NCBI GenBank assembly: GCA_022601315.1
Contig: JAHZIU010000200.1
Coordinates: 1-7,749 of the forward strand
Source of the DNA: Betaproteobacteria bacterium
Lineage (GTDB): Bacteria; Pseudomonadota; Gammaproteobacteria; Burkholderiales; Nitrosomonadaceae
Length of the DNA stretch: 7,749 bases
Reading direction: 5' to 3'
The position numbers were made by a program, and so were the translations under genes. Shown here in pieces: positions 1 to 5,326 of the stretch (position 1 is the stretch's first letter; the number at the start of each line of letters is the position of its first letter). Under the pieces are notes generated by a model. It was not told the origin of the DNA. It searched no databases and saw nothing but the letters and a program-made list of their open reading frames with translations.

Positions 1-926
1 AAGCCTTGTTTAAGCTGCGCAATGTTTTGCGCTAAATTCTCACGCCGCCATTGTTCTTGTTCAATCAATTTTAAGCTTGTTAACAATGTGTGCGACAGTA
101 ATGGGGGCGTCGCTGTCGTATAAATATAACTGCGTGCGGTCTGTATTAGCGTTTCTATGACTTCTGCTTGTGCCGCAACAAATGCGCCAAATACTCCGGC
201 TGCCTTACCCAGTGTCGCCATATAAATCATATTTGGAGAGTGAAAATCAATCTCATCAGAATCAGACGTAAACAAACACCCCCGCCCCTGCTTACCGAGC
301 ACACCAAAACCATGCGCATCATCCAATAGCAACATGGCTTGATATTTCTCACATAATGCCAATAATTGCTGGATCGGCGCAATATCACCATCCATACTGA
401 ATACCGCATCTGTTGTCACCAATTTACGTCTGGCTTTTGATGCAACCAAACGCCGTTCCAATACAGTCAAATCAAGATGCGGAAAACGATTCAACTTTGC
501 CCGCGAAAGCAACGCCGCATCATTAAGTGATGCATGGTTCAACTTATCTGCAAAAATTGCATCGCCTCGCCCTACGAGCGCTGTCACGACACCCATATTG
601 GCCATATAGCCAGTGGAAAACAATAATGCTCTTGGAAAACCTGAAAAATCGGCCAGCGCATCTTCCAACTCATGATGCGCCGAAGAATGGCCATTAATCA
701 GATGTGAAGCGCCTGCACCCACACCATATTGCTGCGCACCTTCACAAGCCGATTGAATGAGCTCTGGATGATTCGCCAAACCTAGGTAATCATTACTACA
801 AAATGCGAGATATTCACGATCCGCTATCGTGATACGCGTTGTTTGAGGGCCTTCCAGTGTTTGCCGATAACGCTTTAATCCTTCTTTCTCACGGACACGC
901 AGTTGTTCAGTTAAATCAGCAAACAT
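1..926 (-). CDS. bioF: 8-amino-7-oxononanoate synthase (BioF), C-terminal end outside window
   Basis: A PLP enzyme that condenses pimeloyl-ACP (or pimeloyl-CoA) with L-alanine to give 8-amino-7-oxononanoate, an early cytoplasmic step of biotin synthesis. I translated it by hand from the ATG at 926: 308 codons are open and the frame leaves the window still open. The family is usually about 385 residues, so roughly 75 are missing. Family marks are SNDYLGLA (44-51), the GAGASHLINGH stretch (70-80), FSTGYMAN (103-110), His131 in the LNHAS motif that stacks on PLP, DDAHGFGVLG (202-211) with the cofactor-binding Asp, and TLGKAAG (238-244), where Lys241 should form the Schiff base. It starts 12 bases after the bioB stop with no clear Shine-Dalgarno sequence, so translation is probably coupled to bioB. 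No frameshift is seen. The assignment is secure. Confidence 0.96.
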   Translation of the reverse strand, partial: MFADLTEQLRVREKEGLKRYRQTLEGPQTTRITIADREYLAFCSNDYLGLANHPELIQSACEGAQQYGVGAGASHLINGHSSAHHELEDALADFSGFPRALLFSTGYMANMGVVTALVGRGDAIFADKLNHASLNDAALLSRAKLNRFPHLDLTVLERRLVASKARRKLVTTDAVFSMDGDIAPIQQLLALCEKYQAMLLLDDAHGFGVLGKQGRGCLFTSDSDEIDFHSPNMIYMATLGKAAGVFGAFVAAQAEVIETLIQTARSYIYTTATPPLLSHTLLTSLKLIEQEQWRRENLAQNIAQLKQG

Positions 927-938
927 AGAAAACATTAA

Positions 939-1943
939 CTACAGTGTATGCAAACCCAATTTATCAAGTAACGCCTGATCACTATCAGCTTCTGGATTTC
1001 CAGTGGTCAGTAATTTATCACCGTAAAATATCGAATTAGCGCCGGCCAGAAAGCACAATGCCTGTATCGCTTCAGACATCTCTTGTCTACCCGCAGATAA
1101 ACGCACCATCGCTTTAGGCATGGTGATGCGCGCAGCCGCAATCGTACGTACAAACTCCAGCGGATCAAGTGCTGCTGTCCCAAACAAAGGCGTCCCTTCA
1201 ACTTGCACCAAATGATTAATCGGCACCGATTCTGGATAAGGGTTAAGGTTTGCCAATTGCGCAATGAGCCCGGCACGTGATAAGCGTGTCTCACCCATGC
1301 CAACAATACCGCCACAGCACACGTTGATCCCAGCTCCACGAACTTCTTGCAGCGTATTCAAGCGGTCTTCATAATTTCGCGTGGTAATAACCTCATTGTA
1401 AAATTCCGGCGCAGTATCCAAATTGTGGTTGTAATAATCCAACCCGGCCTCACCCAACTGCTGAGCCTGACCTGGTTTTAGCATGCCTAACGTAGCACAA
1501 GTCTCCATACCCAAGGCTTTGACAGCACTCACCATCGCGGTCATTTTATCGATATCACGTTGTTTTGGACCACGCCATGCTGCCCCCATACAAAATCTTG
1601 AGGCGCCTTTTTCTTTAGCCGCCGTAGCCGCAGACACCACCTCTTCCAGTGACAACATGTCCTGATTATCAACACCAGTATGATAACGTGCGGCTTGTGG
1701 GCAGTACCCACAATCCTCTGGACAACCACCCGTCTTAACTGAAACCAGCGTGGATAACTGCACTGCATTGGCATCATGATGCTGACGATGCGTCAATTGC
1801 GCTTGATAAAGCAGATCATTAAATGGTGTATCCAATAACGCTTGGATTTGAGATACACTCCAACGCACAGCGTTATCTGGCTGATCAGCTATACTACTCA
1901 CTTGCTCATCAGCAATGTTGGGTGTCAGAGAATTGATACTCAT
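939..1943 (-). CDS. bioB: Biotin synthase (BioB), radical SAM enzyme
   Basis: Catalyses the last step of biotin synthesis, inserting sulfur into dethiobiotin by radical SAM chemistry. The protein has 334 residues. The radical SAM motif CxxxCxxC is Cys74, Cys78 and Cys81 in the [12 protein letters not shown] context and binds the 4Fe-4S cluster. Ligands expected for the sulfur-donating 2Fe-2S cluster are present as Cys118 (FCMGAAW), Cys149, Cys209 and Arg281 (RLSAGRQ), aligning with E. coli Cys97, Cys128, Cys188 and Arg260 at a constant offset of 21. YYNHNLDT (170-177) is also typical. The first 26 or so residues are an extension relative to E. coli, whose homology begins around RWSVSQ at 27. 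The ATG is supported by AGGA at 1952-1955, eight bases upstream. It is the first gene of a unit with bioF and is divergent from comF. Identity is essentially certain. Confidence 0.98.
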   Translation of the reverse strand: MSINSLTPNIADEQVSSIADQPDNAVRWSVSQIQALLDTPFNDLLYQAQLTHRQHHDANAVQLSTLVSVKTGGCPEDCGYCPQAARYHTGVDNQDMLSLEEVVSAATAAKEKGASRFCMGAAWRGPKQRDIDKMTAMVSAVKALGMETCATLGMLKPGQAQQLGEAGLDYYNHNLDTAPEFYNEVITTRNYEDRLNTLQEVRGAGINVCCGGIVGMGETRLSRAGLIAQLANLNPYPESVPINHLVQVEGTPLFGTAALDPLEFVRTIAAARITMPKAMVRLSAGRQEMSEAIQALCFLAGANSIFYGDKLLTTGNPEADSDQALLDKLGLHTL

Positions 1944-2006
1944 GTCAATTTTCCTATATTAATATTTAAATGGGCTATTATTTTCCCCGTCCGCCAAATG
2001 CATTGG

Positions 2007-2035
2007 ATGATCAAGGATTCATTACCCATTGTCAA
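2007..2035 (-). promoter_or_regulatory. Candidate sigma-70 promoter for bioB-bioF
   Basis: Reading the minus strand, a perfect -35 box TTGACA lies at 2035-2030, followed by a 17-base spacer and a weaker -10 box GATCAT at 2012-2007 (4 of 6 to TATAAT). Transcription would start near 2000 and give a leader of roughly 57 bases ending in the AGGA ribosome site. No BirA-type operator (TTGTAAACC-like arms) or BioR-type site was found by eye. The -35 box and spacing are visible; promoter function is inferred. Confidence 0.45.
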
Positions 2036-2057
2036 TTTATCCATGAATTTATTTAAA
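2029..2057 (+). promoter_or_regulatory. Candidate promoter for comF-trmL, overlapping the bioB -35 box
   Basis: On the plus strand TTGTCA (2029-2034) is followed after 17 bases by TTTAAA (2052-2057), a moderate sigma-70-like pair, with a start expected near 2064. Its -35 box lies inside the nine-base odd palindrome ATTGTCAAT (2028-2036) and overlaps the opposing -35 box of bioB. It is weaker than the bioB candidate and could be chance in an AT-rich gap. Confidence 0.25.
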
Positions 2058-2086
2058 CAACTGACTAAAACCAACGCTTCTTTAAC

Positions 2087-2791
2087 TTGATATCAGTGCT
2101 AATCTTTAACCAGAAAAATTGTTTACTCTGTGGTATATCGACAAATCAAGATTTTTGTAATGCTTGTTTTAGCAATTTACCCCGGCTTCCTGATAATCAC
2201 TGCCCAATCTGTTTACGCGCCGTCATAAGCAAAAGCCGGTGTGGTGTCTGCATCGCAGATCCACCCAAGTTCACACGCACTATTGCAGCACTGCGTTATG
2301 CCTTTCCCGTAGATGCATTGATACACGCGCTAAAATACCAAGCCAATCTACCAATCGCACCCATCCTGGCCAAATTACTCTGCCAATACATCGGCACAAC
2401 GCAATTACCAGATTTAATCATACCCATGCCACTACACCCAAACAGACTAAAAGAAAGAGGCTTCAACCAAGCACTAGAAATCAGTCGTTATATTGCAAAA
2501 CAATATAACGTCCCTTTACTGTTGGATGGTTGTAAGCGTATAAAACATACCGCACCGCAAATGGGCTTACCTTGGAAATCACGCCACAAAAACATTCGCA
2601 ATGCATTCGCCTGTAAAGTTGAATTATCTGGAATGCATGTTGCGGTCATTGATGATGTCATGACAACAGGCGCTACACTAAATGAATTAGCAAAGGTATT
2701 AAACAAACAAGGCGCGAGCGAAATCAGTAATTGGATTGTTTCCAGAGCACTGCTTGATCACCGCCAGACACAATCAACAACACAGTTCTAA
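2087..2791 (+). CDS. comF: ComF-family phosphoribosyltransferase-like protein
   Basis: A member of the ComF/GntX family: an N-terminal zinc-finger region followed by a type I phosphoribosyltransferase fold. Members are linked to DNA uptake in naturally competent bacteria, but the reaction is not established for most. Of 234 residues, Cys12/15, Cys24/27, Cys39/42 and Cys52/55 form four CxxC pairs. PMPLHPNRLKERGFNQ (113-128) is a family signature, and VAVIDDVMTTGAT (185-197) is the PRPP-binding loop. There is no ATG start. A TAA at 2066-2068 closes the frame upstream, so the first options are TTG at 2087 or GTG at 2096 (three codons shorter), neither with a good Shine-Dalgarno sequence. Either keeps the zinc finger. 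The stop is one base before trmL, so the two are probably co-transcribed. The family is sure; the exact start is not. Confidence 0.92.
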   Translation: MISVLIFNQKNCLLCGISTNQDFCNACFSNLPRLPDNHCPICLRAVISKSRCGVCIADPPKFTRTIAALRYAFPVDALIHALKYQANLPIAPILAKLLCQYIGTTQLPDLIIPMPLHPNRLKERGFNQALEISRYIAKQYNVPLLLDGCKRIKHTAPQMGLPWKSRHKNIRNAFACKVELSGMHVAVIDDVMTTGATLNELAKVLNKQGASEISNWIVSRALLDHRQTQSTTQF

Positions 2792-2792
2792 A

Positions 2793-3257
2793 ATGTTCAA
2801 CATCATACTTTACCAACCAGAAATTCCACCCAACACAGGCAACATCATTCGTTTATGCGCCAACACCAGCATGCAATTACATCTTGTTAAACCATTGGGT
2901 TTTATTCTACAAGATAAACAGTTGCAACGCGCCGGACTGGATTACCATGAGTTTGCCAATGTAAAAATGCATGAGAATTGGTCAGATTGCACTAAAAACT
3001 TACAAGGCCAGCGTATTTTTGCGGTTACTACAAAAGGAAAACAGCGCTATGACAAAATCAAATATTCAGCAGGGGATGCATTTCTATTTGGTGCAGAAAC
3101 TTGCGGATTACCCAACAATCTTTTGGAGAGCATTTCAGAGCAAAACCGTATTCGCGTCCCAATGATAGCCGGCAGTCGCAGTTTAAATCTTTCAAACACA
3201 GTTGCAATTGTGGCTTATGAAGCCTGGCGCCAAGTCGAATTTCTCACAGGATCATAA
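2793..3257 (+). CDS. trmL: tRNA (cytidine/uridine-34 2'-O)-methyltransferase TrmL
   Basis: A SPOUT-class methyltransferase that uses SAM to methylate the 2'-OH of the wobble nucleotide of leucine tRNAs, a cytoplasmic dimer with a trefoil-knot SAM site. Its 154 residues closely match the E. coli protein (157). Visible motifs are MFNIILYQPEIPPNTGNIIR (1-20), LCANT (21-25), RAGLDYHEF near 50, FLFGAETCGLP and SRSLNLSNTVAIVAYEAWRQ, the last two forming the knot. The family usually has an Arg where this GAETCGLP has Cys; I would not read function into that. The ATG at 2793 is one base after the comF stop and has no Shine-Dalgarno sequence of its own, suggesting translational coupling. An upstream TTG at 2736 would add 19 unconserved residues inside comF and was not used. 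A terminator follows directly. Confidence 0.96.
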   Translation: MFNIILYQPEIPPNTGNIIRLCANTSMQLHLVKPLGFILQDKQLQRAGLDYHEFANVKMHENWSDCTKNLQGQRIFAVTTKGKQRYDKIKYSAGDAFLFGAETCGLPNNLLESISEQNRIRVPMIAGSRSLNLSNTVAIVAYEAWRQVEFLTGS

Positions 3258-3263
3258 ATCATA

Positions 3264-3301
3264 AAAAACGCCGATTCATTCAAAAATCAATCGGCGTTTT
3301 T
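3264..3301. terminator. Bidirectional Rho-independent terminator between trmL and the antitoxin gene
   Basis: Perfect 13-base arms (3264-3276 and 3289-3301, core ACGCCGATT / AATCGGCGT) enclose a 12-base loop. The stem is flanked by an A-run on the left and a T-run on the right, so both strands show a GC-containing stem followed by Us. It begins seven bases after the trmL stop. It lies about 90 bases downstream of the antitoxin stop on the other strand, so it can end both convergent transcripts. Confidence 0.9.
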
Positions 3302-3325
3302 ATATTGCTTTTTCTTAAGAATTTA

Positions 3326-3365
3326 GGGGCACACAAGGGATTCTTTTCTTTTTTCCTTGTCACCC
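3326..3365. other. Imperfect stem-loop downstream of the antitoxin gene
   Basis: ACAAGG (3333-3338) and CCTTGT (3355-3360) pair exactly around a pyrimidine-rich loop. Flanking GGG and CCC can extend the stem across mismatches. It is not followed by a T-run on either strand, so it is not a classical terminator. It could be a 3'-UTR structure of the antitoxin transcript or chance. Confidence 0.3.
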
Positions 3366-3393
3366 AAGCTGCTTCTGCATCGTTCAGATCACC

Positions 3394-3672
3394 CTAAGAC
3401 ACTATCAATTTACATCCTAATGCTCCAACGACTTTAGCGATGGTATCAAAACGTGGGTTTCCATCCTCTGACAAAGATTTGTACAGGCTAGTTCGCGTTA
3501 CACCTGCTTGTTTAGCGATTTCAGTCATACCTTTTGCTCGAGCAGCAATACTCAAAGCATGGATAAATTCAGATGGCTCTCCGGTACTTGCTGTTGCACG
3601 CAAAAATTGCTTTACATCCTCACCTGTTTCAAGATGTTTATCAATGTTAAAATCTGTAATAGTCTCACTCAT
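3394..3672 (-). CDS. HigA-like addiction-module antidote protein (HI1420 family), apparently without toxin
   Basis: A 92-residue protein matching the HI1420/COG3636 group of DNA-binding antidote proteins, which normally neutralise a RelE/HigB-like toxin encoded just upstream and repress their own promoter. Visible features are an N-terminal segment (about 1-45) of the ...HLETGEDVKQFLRA... type, then a helix-turn-helix at about 49-68 (KGMTEIAKQAGVTRTSLYKS) and the family-typical GNPRFDTIAKVVGALG (71-86). The ATG has a strong GGAGGG ribosome site (3680-3685) seven bases upstream, so it can be translated without an upstream partner. In the roughly 370 bases upstream I find no toxin frame in any minus-strand phase, and the downstream gap to trmL is too short for one. 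It may be an orphan antitoxin, or a repressor kept after toxin loss. The family call is firm; its present role is unknown. Confidence 0.88.
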   Translation of the reverse strand: MSETITDFNIDKHLETGEDVKQFLRATASTGEPSEFIHALSIAARAKGMTEIAKQAGVTRTSLYKSLSEDGNPRFDTIAKVVGALGCKLIVS

Positions 3673-3679
3673 AACTTAA

Positions 3680-3685
3680 CCCTCC
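3680..3685 (-). promoter_or_regulatory. Strong ribosome binding site of the antitoxin gene
   Basis: GGAGGG on the minus strand, seven bases before the ATG at 3672. It is the best Shine-Dalgarno match in the window. It fixes the start and indicates translation independent of any upstream gene. A TATAAA-like -10 candidate lies upstream at 3709-3714 without a convincing -35 box. Confidence 0.75.
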
Positions 3686-3757
3686 AGTTCCATTAAGGAT
3701 GATTCTTATTTATAATTTACTTCCCATTTCTGAAACTCACTCATACTTTATTTTTCC

Positions 3758-3770
3758 TGTATGTCATACA
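3758..3770. promoter_or_regulatory. Perfect 13-base palindrome, candidate antitoxin operator
   Basis: TGTATG-T-CATACA is an exact inverted repeat around one central base, 86 bases upstream of the antitoxin ATG. Helix-turn-helix antidotes typically autoregulate by binding short palindromes near their promoter, so this is the natural operator candidate. On the minus strand it overlaps a TTGTAT sequence that could act as a -35 box (poor -10, AAGTAT, 17 bases on). The symmetry is visible; binding is inferred. Confidence 0.5.
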
Positions 3771-3925
3771 ATGTGCAGAGCCAATTAAAACAAATCAAAC
3801 CTGAATGAAAGCTGAATAACTCAGTTGCAAGAAATCTGAATTTCTGATTGAAAGTCGTTTTGTAACTAAGAAAATTAATGGCCGATTCAAATCGACGGCA
3901 TTATCAGAGAGATATAATCTTGGCC

Positions 3926-3941
3926 TGTATCCAACGATACA
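3926..3941. repeat. Second inverted repeat with the same half-sites
   Basis: TGTATC and GATACA flank CAAC, an exact six-base inverted repeat. Its outer five bases, TGTAT and ATACA, equal those of the palindrome at 3758-3770, though the half-sites are three bases further apart. It could be a second binding site or a small hairpin. Confidence 0.35.
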
Positions 3942-4040
3942 AGCAAAGTAAATCGTAGCTCAATATTGAAAAAAACGGAAATGAATGGTGGTCCAGAATC
4001 GACAGATTCAACCACAAAAAACCGCACAACAAGAAACTTA

Positions 4041-4889
4041 TTATTGCTCCAAGCTATCAATAAACGCTAAAAATTTACTGCGGTATTTGTATTCATGTCC
4101 CCAAAACACATCGGTATGCCTTCCTTCAGGTATTCTCCAGAACGCTTTCGGCTCGACTAGTTTCTCATATAACATGTCACCAAATATTGGCTCAACTGTC
4201 CTATCCTTCTGTCCATGAATAACTAGAACAGGAACAGGCGATAATGATTCCAATTTTTCGGGAACCCAGCGATCACTCCATAATACATAACTCAACGGTT
4301 GCATTGGCCAGGTCAACCAGTGATGAGATAACTTAACGCGGGCTATTCTCTGAAAAGAATCAAAAGTGCTGTCTGCAACCACCAACCTCAAATTGGTTTC
4401 GGCTTTTTTATCAATTGCCGTCCGTAAGGCAATAATCCCACCCATGCTTTGACCGTAGATAATAATTGGACCGTCTTCGGCTTTATGCTTGTTTACCCAA
4501 TCAACTGCTGCATGGCCTGATTCGAGGCAACTTCTCGGTGTGGGTTTCCCCTCTGAACGCCCAAAACCGGGGTAATCAAAAATAAAAAGATTATAGCTAT
4601 CCGCACTAATCCAAGCCAATTGCAGGAAATGCGAAGTCAAATTTTCAGCATTACCATGAAAAAAAACAATTGTCGCTTTTGCTGGCGTTTTTTGAGCAGG
4701 AAACCACCAGCCATGTAGTTTTCGTTCAGCCACATCCGTGAAAAAAATATTTTCAGGTGCATATCCCACAGCTTTTGGGTCAAAGAAACGATTCTTATTG
4801 TCAGGATAATACAGTAAGCTTGAACAACCATTAATTAGTAACAGCAAAGAAAAAAGCAAGAAATAAGATCGAATGATCACTATGTTCAT
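4041..4889 (-). CDS. Lipoprotein alpha/beta hydrolase (COG1073/Bem46-like)
   Basis: A 282-residue serine hydrolase with an export signal. The N-terminus has Arg7, a hydrophobic core (8-19) and the lipobox LINGC with Cys22, followed by Ser. This predicts lipidation and, by the +2 rule, outer-membrane retention. The alpha/beta hydrolase marks are FFHGN (76-80, oxyanion region), DYPGFGRSEGK (105-115), the nucleophile elbow GQSMGG with Ser148, HGQKD with acid Asp229, and GRHTD with His258, in the canonical order and spacing. The length fits COG1073 hydrolases of the Bem46/ABHD13 type. The substrate cannot be told; an ester or peptide is plausible. The ATG at 4889 has AAGGA (4900-4904) ten bases upstream. 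It appears monocistronic: no close neighbour shares its strand, and no good promoter was recognised. Confidence 0.9.
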   Translation of the reverse strand: MNIVIIRSYFLLFSLLLLINGCSSLLYYPDNKNRFFDPKAVGYAPENIFFTDVAERKLHGWWFPAQKTPAKATIVFFHGNAENLTSHFLQLAWISADSYNLFIFDYPGFGRSEGKPTPRSCLESGHAAVDWVNKHKAEDGPIIIYGQSMGGIIALRTAIDKKAETNLRLVVADSTFDSFQRIARVKLSHHWLTWPMQPLSYVLWSDRWVPEKLESLSPVPVLVIHGQKDRTVEPIFGDMLYEKLVEPKAFWRIPEGRHTDVFWGHEYKYRSKFLAFIDSLEQ

Positions 4890-5277
4890 AGCCAGCGCAT
4901 CCTTTCTCTGGGTTTTCTATAAGATAGTCTTGGCGTATGGTCTCTCTGGGTCAGGGCATTGACTCGCTTCGGCTTCATCAAATCTATTTGATATTTAATT
5001 TATTAAATTCTTCACTATTAACCTTCAGTAGCCAGTATGAAACTTGCCTACAAGATGGATTCCCTCAGTTAATAAAGGTTTATTATTATGCACAAAGAGG
5101 ATGGCGCAGAATTTTATTTGCAAGAAATATATCAAGCTTTTTCCGCCCAAAAACCTGTCAAGTATTTTTTCGATTATTTTATAGGGGCGCACCCAGATTG
5201 ATTTTACTTGGTTTTTGTGATTTTTGGATTGTCTTCTAGCGTCGACAATCCATTTTGTCCTTCCCACGAACGCTCTC
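4890..5277. other. AT-rich gap without a convincing gene
   Basis: Reading frames of 100 codons (plus, from 4937) and 84 codons (minus, from a TTG at 5279) overlap here. Neither has a ribosome site, a recognisable domain or a plausible start, and the minus one would begin inside a terminator. A near-repeat, TCTCTCTGGGT / TTTCTCTGGGT, occurs about 38 bases apart upstream of the hydrolase gene (about 4903-4951). The stretch could be a decayed gene, but nothing in it identifies one. Confidence 0.6.
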
Positions 5278-5300
5278 AAAAAACCTTTAATATATAAAGG
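5278..5300 (-). terminator. Rho-independent terminator of the adhesin-like gene
   Basis: On the minus strand CCTTTA-TATAT-TAAAGG forms an exact six-base stem and is followed by six Ts (the A-run 5278-5283 on the plus strand). It lies 26 bases beyond the stop at 5327. The stem is AT-rich and therefore weak, but its position and T-run fit. Confidence 0.6.
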
Positions 5301-5326
5301 GCGTTTCAGGGGTGCTTTTGATCGCG

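Larger units (their letters stand above)
3673..4040. other. Gene-poor gap between antitoxin and hydrolase genes
   Basis: 368 AT-rich bases without a convincing gene. It holds the antitoxin ribosome site, the two TGTAT/ATACA inverted repeats, a weak imperfect hairpin at about 3881-3899 and a five-base-stem hairpin (GAATC/GATTC) at 3996-4009. CTGAAT recurs three times within about 3801-3842. The space is large enough for a lost toxin gene, but I see no remnant. No clear terminator follows the hydrolase gene. Confidence 0.6.

Noticed and set aside
1944..2086. BirA or BioR operator controlling bioB
   Set aside because: Neither TTGTAAACC-like arms nor a TTATAGATAA-like site was found by eye.
1842..2090. 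Plus-strand 82-codon reading frame spanning the bioB start and the intergenic gap
   Set aside because: It overlaps bioB on the opposite strand for about 100 bases, has no domain and ends at the comF start. It is most likely a shadow.
2736..2792. Longer trmL start at TTG 2736
   Set aside because: The 19 added residues overlap comF and are absent from the family. The ATG at 2793 gives an N-terminus matching E. coli TrmL.
4937..5239. Plus-strand 100-codon reading frame
   Set aside because: No ribosome site, no recognisable domain, and an aromatic-rich composition of the kind translated AT-rich noncoding DNA gives.
5025..5279. Minus-strand 84-codon reading frame from a TTG
   Set aside because: The start lies directly after the T-run of the adhesin-gene terminator, there is no ribosome site, and no family is recognisable.
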